This document shows positions 52,501 to 61,500 of a DNA stretch of 64,000 nucleotides, piece by piece. Origin of the DNA: Tanypteryx hageni (Eukaryota > Arthropoda > Insecta > Odonata > Petaluridae). The position numbers and the translations under genes were made by a program. A model generated the notes under the pieces. That model worked only from the letters and a program-made list of their open reading frames with translations. It made no database searches and was not told the origin of the DNA. The stretch spans positions 192,871,518 to 192,935,517 of the forward strand of contig CM054112.1 of assembly GCA_028673005.1 (NCBI GenBank), read 5' to 3'. Position 1 is the stretch's first letter. Every line of letters starts with the position of its first letter.

Positions 52501-55500
52501 CGGAATACGTGACAATTGATGAGCAACTGATTCCCTTCAAAGGTCGGTGCTCTTTTCGCCAGTTTATCCCGAACAAACCGAAAAGGTATGGAATAAAGGT
52601 TTTTGCATTAGTGAACGCGAAAACATTTTATCTATTGAAGTTCGAGATATACGCGGGTGTTCAACCAAAAGGGCCATACGCACTAGGAAATAATCCTGAT
52701 GAGGTGGTGAAACGTTTAGTAGGGCCAATAAAAGGAACGAACCGAAACGTTACTACCGATAATTGGTATACAAGCGTCCCCCTAGCAAAGTCACAACTGT
52801 CGGACTATAAGTTAATGCTTGTAGGCACTTTGCGAAAAAATAAAAAATAAATTCCGGCAGAGTTTCTTCCAAGGAGAGACAGGGAGGTTAGGAGCAGCAT
52901 TTTTGGTTTCACTAAAGACATCACACTAGTTTCGTATGTTCCAGTGAAAACTAGAGCCATAATACCTCCTTCAACCATGCATCACGACAATATAATTGAA
53001 GAGAGCATGCAAGATCTACGTAAGCCTGAAATAGTTACTATGTACAATGCAACAAAAGGTGGCGTAGATACATGCGATCAGCTCTGCGCTGCTTATAATG
53101 TTGGCAGAAGAACGAAAAGATGGCCGTTAGCTGTGTTTTTTCATTTGCTGAACGTTTCTGCCATAAATGCCTTTATTGTTTATAAACAAAACGTTCAAAA
53201 GGAAATGACAAGGCAAAATTTCTTGAAATCATTATCGAAGATATTAATAAAGGATCTACAGATTTTGAGGTCTCCGAATGCGTATATGCACTCAACAGGG
53301 ACTTGCGGAGGAAGGGGGATCGGGACTATCAAGAGGAAGATGCGAACATTGCCCAAGAAATAAGGACAATAAAGTGTCAACTAAACGTGGAAATTGTGGA
53401 GCTTTTACTTGCAAAGACCATATGATAATGAAGTGCATTGAATGTGGGGAGAGGGAAAGTGATTAGAAAATACAAAAAAAATATTTTAAGTTATTTTAAT
53501 TAATGTTTATTATAAAAATAATTAATAAATAATTGTATTATAATGTAAGATTGATTTTATTTCCAGTAAAATATAAATAAATTAATATATTATTGCTTAT
53601 CTTTAGAAATCATTTTGGGGTCATATTGACCCCACACGACTAATTACGGAACTTTTTTTCACGCGACTAACTAAGGGTTAAAGATGCTTTTACATGAGGT
53701 TTCCATATATCCCACTTTGGGTGTGACATTCCTGGATGTATATGGCTGCTCCTGTCGGTTAATCAAAATTGTAACAAAACTCCCTGAATCAACAACCTAA
53801 CATACACTGATCAGAAATTAATTCATTCTGAAGAAAGAAGTGTGAGAATTGTGTGTGTATTTTTGGGTAACCAACCTCTTGGATTATTATCCTCCGGAGT
53901 CCTGATGTCCTTTAAAAAAGAACATCCATTTCAAAAATTCATATCTCCCTCCCAATAAGGACAACTTAAAAGGACATGCCATATAGGCGTAAGTGAGATA
54001 GAATTATTTATGTATTTTTCCCTCATTTACTATTATGTACTCATAAAAATATTGTAAGTTAATCAATATTTAAGAAAATATTTCTTGGGACTCAGGAGGT
54101 GAATTGTATTGACATTCTTTAGGTGCCAAAAACAACTACATATTATTATTTCGTAAATGGCTTTTACTATAAGAATCAAACATTCCTACCAAATTTCAAT
54201 TTTCTACCTACTTGGAAAGTTTGATAAAATTAACATTACAGTCAGTCATAAATAGTAAATATTAGTCGAGTGTGACCAGATTTCTTAGCTCATTATTTAA
54301 AGAGAGGACATTATTTTTTCAAAATTTTAATTCTGAAAGTTTCTCTATCAACTCATCAGTTTTTATTTGTATGCTTCTGAGTTTTCTACTGAAAGAAGTA
54401 CAGTCATACCTTGATATACCAAGTGGATGCGTTCCTAAAACTTCGTTTGTATATTGAAACTTTGTATATCCAATAACATACAATGAAGTGTGCTCCAAAT
54501 CTTAATAACAGCACATCTTATAGCATAAACCTTTTATTAATTACTAATCACATTTTTAAAAGATTGTAAATTAAAAAGTATTATTTATTGTATATAAATT
54601 GCAATCAAGAGAACTTACACAAATAGAAGTAAAAATTGTATGTAAATATTCACAGCACTGCATCTTTGGTGCAGAAATACAAAGAACCTATAGACTCGAA
54701 GTAAAAAAATGCCAGCTTTTATTTTATATCTAAACAACAGAATCTTCCCAGAATGCTGTATGTTAGTTGAAGATGAGTGAAGAGAGAGTAGGAAGTATAA
54801 CATGGTAACCTGAATATTAGCAATGTGCAAAGAGCAATGCGGTTTCATACATGCTATACTTTGAAATTTATATTCGCTTTGCATACCATCTATTTGGAAT
54901 TTTTAAAGCAGTTTGCACTATCTTCCCCACATAAACTTACCAGTTCTTGGTAAAAATGTTAGAAGGTTATTAATGCTAGTTATATTGCTGATGGCAAATG
55001 TGAAATAGATGTCCAAATAAAAAGTTCGTTATAGCAAAACTTTGTATATCGCGGTATTACTGTAATATATACTTCAATCTACTAATGGGCATACAAGAGC
55101 ATATGCTGCTTTTTATTAACTTTAATTTTGAAAAAGATCTTTCATTTGTAGAAATGGTTACTGGCAATGCCAAATATTTCATCAAAGCCGCACATACATT
55201 TATATAGATTGATGCCAGTCTGTATTTAATCATTATTAACTTGAATAGTTCCTTGGTGTCGCTATAGTTTTCAATCTCAACTTTCAAAACAGTGATTGTT
55301 GCTAGAAAGAGAAATTTGTCACAAGGGCCTTGGTGAATAAATTTCTCATAATTTTTTGTGAATATTCTTTGATTTCTTGTTCATTCAATTTAGTGAGTCT
55401 TATAAGCTTTTTTCAGGACCCACAAAAAGCTTGAGGCCCCCATGCATTGAATGAGCATGCATCCCCCAAGTTACGTATGCCCCTGGCTTCTCACTAAGCA

Positions 55501-58500
55501 TGCAATGCTGTTAACAGCAAAAAAAAATGTTTGATTAAGTCAATACATAAAAAACACCATTAAACCATTTATACCCAAAGTTATATTCACATCCTGCACT
55601 ATAGGTATAAAAATATCATTTAAATTTAAAAACCATTGAACATTAAAATAATTGATTTCCTACACATAGAATGCCAGGCATCTGCTTTCTGTGGAACAAA
55701 CTACCTTGAGAACATTTGGGGCACTGGGCATCAATAGATTAATACGATTCATTTATGTCAATGTCAATGAAACATATTTAAATGTATTTATTTATCATAT
55801 AAATTCATATATCTATATACAGTAAAACTTCGTTATTTTGATCCTGGATAATTCGAAATAGCATGTAATTCGAAAGTAAGAGCAGTCCCCGGCCAACATC
55901 ATAGGATTTTGCATACTTTTTAGTATGGATTATTCGAAATACATCTACAATGAAATTAGAAGTCATGATCTGGTCCGGTGACTCACGAAAATTTCGTTTA
56001 ATTCAAAACCTCTACCCACATTATGTGTTTAAGTGGAAAGTTCGTGCGCACACATGACAAAGGCATCGCGTTTTTGTTCTCCATTTCTCTCAAACGAAAT
56101 ATACATTGCCAGGTAACTTTTTTTACTTATTTAATAGTCAACATGAAATAAAATCGTAGATGATACAAATACAGGAATCATCTTATCCTTGCATCATTAG
56201 ACCTTCTTTATTCCAGCTTCTCGGATGACTTCACGTATACTGCTTTATCGTAGATCTCCACCTCTTCCCCTTAAGTTTTTCGGAAAAAAACTTCAAATAA
56301 GGATAAACAAAGATGCTAGAAGTACGCAGGGACAGGAAAGATGAGGTTTTGCATTTACCCACTCAAAAAAAAATGCCGAAAAATATATAGGTGTTTACCT
56401 TAGTATTTTGAGCATGATCTTTAATGTTATTCTCACTACCACTCTCTGAACTGACACTTTCTTCCAAATCACTTTCAAGTAAGATTTCCATCTATTTTTC
56501 ATCACCAGGTGTTGCTTGCATTTTTCTATTGGTTGACACCATGATAAGTTCGACTCTTTTAATCTCTTAGAAATTAAACAAAAGTAACAATGGAAAAATA
56601 ATGACCAATAGCTGCCTCCGTACAGCCTAAATGTTTCCCTCAGAGTGGCAAGAGAATATTTTTTGTGCGATCCAAGTGCTTCCCATGCGCTCTGATCATG
56701 CTTTCGGTCAAGAGATAGCATTGTAAATATCTTTGAATGGGCTTGTTTGTGCACTGATGTCAGATAAGTGTTTCTCTCTCTCACTCTCATTATAATGTTC
56801 TCAAGAAATGCTCCACCAAGCACTAGCCCAGATCCGAAGATCATTCCTCCTCCCTTTCCATAAAGCTCTAAGGGTATTGACGCATAAAAAAATATTCATC
56901 TTAAGAGTGAGTGACATCACAAAACAGTGCCTGCATCCCCTTCCACCACACAGTAGCTTTCGTGCAGAGGTTCGGATAGTCTCAGCATTGAATAGGGGTT
57001 TTTAGAACCCATAATTCGCACAACTACGTGAAAATTCAATCACAAAATTTGATGCATAATACAGGTAAAAGAAAACAGTAAAAATTGGAGAATTAAGCAC
57101 AATAGGAAGGTCCAAGGTTACTGTTTTGAAATATATCAAGGTTTTTCAGATTTAAGAAAATTTATTGCTTCAAAAAAATAGAGAAAATAGCAAACTCCGC
57201 GGCATACTCAGTACGACCGCATATGAAGTTTTCGTCTTGCGTACTACTGGGTATGCAAGAAGACACTGAGTGGTTAAGAGTGTTTCTTGCAATTCTAAGA
57301 TATTGTCCATAAAATATGTCATACTTATGTTTGCCTTTTTAGTTCTCCCTTCCCTTCCCTTAAATTTGGTGCGCTATGCTAAGCATGACCCCTACCCCCT
57401 CCTTCCTGCCTGCATGACGCAATTCATGGATTTAAATCCTCTTGCCCCCAAAGGGAGAATGCGTTGAATATATATTGCAGAAAAGAATTTGTAAGTACAA
57501 AATTGTAAAATCATCACGTCATAACAAATACAACCACGTTATAATAAAGAATTGATTAATTAATTAATTATTTTTGATCATACTGATGGCCTGGAAAGTT
57601 TGAACAAAATTAGAGAGAATTACTACGTGATGGTTCCTATCTATCATCTGTACAATATTTCACACATGCGTTTTCCCAATCTTTTTAGCAGGCATTTTCG
57701 TAATCTTTTGGTTGAGTACGTGCGGTTGAGTCTTTTCTTCCGAAATGTGGCGTAAAAGAGTAACTTGAAATACACACTGGGAAAATTGGGATGTTCACTC
57801 AATGCTATTTTTCACACGCGGTGGTGTTTGTGAATCATGAATTAAGTGGTCACTTCAGCTCTGTTCACGAATTCGCCATGTATACCAGCTTGTAAGGTCA
57901 ATATGTTTTGTAGCAGAACGATAGATAAAACTATATTGCGATTTTACTGTCCAAGTAGTGGATCGTAAGAAATTTCGATTTTTTTTAAAGTTCATTTATT
58001 TCGAACTCGGATAATTCGAAGTTGTACTTTTGTGGTCCCTTGAACTTTGAAATAACGAGGTTTTACTGTATATATTTACTTTGTTAAGTTTATTTTGTTA
58101 CTTGCTGTTAAAACTTTATATTCATTTTAAAATTTTATATCTACATATTATTACAGAATGTTTTTGCTGGGTTTCTCTTCCATCTTAGGGCGAATGCCAG
58201 GCAAACGCCATCTCTGGAGAAAGAAAGCATTTATGCAAAAACTACCAATGGTTATACTAAAAAACATAAGAACTTTTTACCTGCATCAGCCCTGAAGAGG
58301 CCTTCTGCCTACACCAGGGTTCTTTCTGATAAGGCCATGTATAAATAACACATAAAAATTGTAGAACCTATCCAATGAATGAAATGTACATATGGCTTGA
58401 TGGAAATAAAAACCTTTTAAATTGAATTGAAATTTTGATCCATAGATTCTTTCAATCAACTTTTTAACCACTTAAAAAGTATTGGATGTTAATAACTTAA

Positions 58501-61500
58501 TTTATTTGAAAAAAAAACTAAGTCTTCAGTTAGAAAAATAGAGTAAGTTGTACAGAACGCAGACTTTGTCTAAGAATAATACATAAATAAAAGACTATTC
58601 TACTTCAAATTCTGCCTGTCTGTTGGACAATAATCCCATCTAAAAAGATGTAATTATAGATTTTTAAAATGGAAGACTCGTCATCCACATTTGCATGGGT
58701 TGAAAGATATTATCTGTATAAAAGAGAGAGCTGTCTCGTTAACACCTTACAGTAAATGGAGTATGGTTACCATTGTATCTTGAGAACAACCCTAGTAACA
58801 TATCATCCCATATGGTCCAAGGTAAGACAGGTTACAATTGAGCATTTTCTTTTGTCCACCACCCAAGTGTTTGCAACTCGCTTTAGCACAACATGCAGTA
58901 ATGGCATTATAGACCTTTAAATGTGTTGGAAATTTGGAAAGGATTGTCTGGTTGAGAATTCCCGCTTTTCTCTTTCCTTATTTCTGTGCAACAAAATAAA
59001 TATCGGTTTTAAGTTTTTGTTTGAGTTCTAAATTATTTTTCTTTCAGTTCAGGATTTCAGACCAATGCCGGTATGGCAACTGGAGGGATAGGGGAGGTGT
59101 TGGCATAATTTGGAGGCTCAGGGAAGGTGCCCCCTGCACCCCACCCTTGATCTTGGATAAACATATGTACCTACACTCCTTTTTGTCATCTTGTTAGCTT
59201 GCTTTGAAATGCACAATAACAATTTCTTTGGCACCACTATGAGGATTGTCTAGTATTACCTGTGGTACTGGTATCACACTTTGAATGAGTTTTAGTAAAT
59301 ATAACATTTTTATTGAAGCAAACAAAAATTCAAATAAGAACATTTTTTTTCTTTATGTTGCCTTCTCTTCTATTGGGTAGAGAGAAAAAAACACTGAGGT
59401 AGACAAAACAAAAAAAGGAGCACTGTCTCCACAAAAACACTGCCATAGTTTCACCTTTATATAAAGGTAACCCTTGGTTTTCGCCGGTTCCAATTGCACT
59501 GATCACAATAACGCCGATTTTGATATTTGAATTAAAAAATAATTCAAATTTTCAAAATTCGTCCGTCGCTCTAGGTTGCTGATGTTGGCTGCAGTGACTA
59601 CTGCCTTGAGCAGTCAGCCTGCAGCCACTGTTGCAATCGGTGCGCATTTGCATTGACAGAAGTGGTTTATATTAAGAAAAATGAGTGAGAAATTTACTCG
59701 TGATGAAGAAATGGCTAAATAGAAATTGTGTCACTCCACAAATGCATATACGACGCCTCTCATAATTTGCTAGGACAAAGTCAATTCCTTGTCCACACAA
59801 CTAAGCCAACGGAAGGAGAGGATGAAGAGCTTCCTATAAGAGAAATGAAGACAAGTGATCTGTGCCGCATCCTTTCAGTCATTGAGAACCTTACTGAAGA
59901 GCTCTGCGAGATTGACCATGGCTGGGAGCGGAGTGCCACAGTGAAGAGGAGCGTCATGGCATCCATGAGCACTTATTATGAGATTGTGACAGAAAGGAAG
60001 AGGAAATCACGACAATCAACACTGCATGCTTTCCTCAACCAGGAACTTCGTCAGAGAACTAACGCCGTTGCAGGCAGGTATATTTTTTTAATTAAATTAA
60101 CTTAATTTTATTTAATCTATATGTATGTACTTGATTATACTGTTTTTACTTTCATAATTATTATTTCAGAGCTTTAAATATAATAACATTATATTGCTTA
60201 TGTCAACTTTTGGGTGCCTGGTACGTAATTCATTGACTTCCCCCTTGACTTCCATTATAAAATGGTTTCCATTTATGCCGATTCAAATTGCGCAAACCGA
60301 GGGTTACCTGTACAGTGTTCCCAGTAATAGATTTGAAATAAGGCCAAAGTAGGCACTACCCTATGGGCAGCAAGATTTATGGGGAGCAATAAAAGTGAGA
60401 TTCAGGACAGAAATAAAAAATATTAATATTATGCAGATTTCTGATGAATTAAGCTATTATGATCTGCAACGGACAAATGGACAGACAAACCATACAAATG
60501 GACGATTATTTTAGGGAAAAGCACAAAAATCGTGTAAAAATAATTTGGCCTAGGAGCGGGAAATTTCCAAATCAACTTCTGACTGTTCCATTAAACTATA
60601 AATTTTCAATCAATACAGAAAGAGGGCAAATAATCAAATTTGGCAATAGAGGAAAAATTTACTTAGATTCGCTCTGAAGGAATATTAAAATACCAGTACT
60701 TGTATTATAATATTACAAAGACATGCCAAGAATTGATACGTAAATCTTATTTTGACTTCCTGTAAAAAATTAAATACATAAGTTTATGAGAATATAATTA
60801 ACAGAATATATAAAATATTCTAGGAATAATATTGTAATTCTTTCTTGAGAAACTAACAATTGAATGCTAGCAGAAATAGGCAACCATGCTTATGAACCAA
60901 ATTATAAGGAAACAGATTCCGGATGGATTACTGAGAACTACTACTACTACATATTTCTGAAAAACATTTAACATAATAAATGAAAAACCGTGGCATGTTC
61001 AGATTTGATGAACAATTCCTGGCAAATCTCTACTAATTACTCTTTAAATGCGTATCAATGATATTTTTCAATAAAAAGAACGAAAGATTACTAACTTCCG
61101 GAGAAATTTCTATTTATAGAGCATTCCATCAGATTATGCCTTCTATTCCGAAAAAACAACAATATCAAGATATCTTGTGACAAGGATTCATAGTCAAGTA
61201 TTATACAATTATGGAATATTACAAACGCGGAAGTTTGTCAAACATACAAAGAAAATAGTATTCGTCCAACAATATAAGTAATATCTGAAGTAATACACTA
61301 TACTACGAGCCAACAGTATTAAATTATTTAGGAAGTGTCACGTCTTGTGAGAAATCACGACATTCAGCAAATTAAAAATAGAAAATATTGAAGAATGTAT
61401 TAGAAAATAATTAAGTTGTTACCTGGCTAGGGACTCTGCCGATGTCAGTGAAAATTGTTTGCCAATAGGACCAGGCGAATATTGCGAAGATTAGGTGATA

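Noticed and set aside
56395..56844. 149-codon minus-strand frame in a Tigger-like element
   Set aside because: No match to a pogo/Tigger domain that I can recognise.
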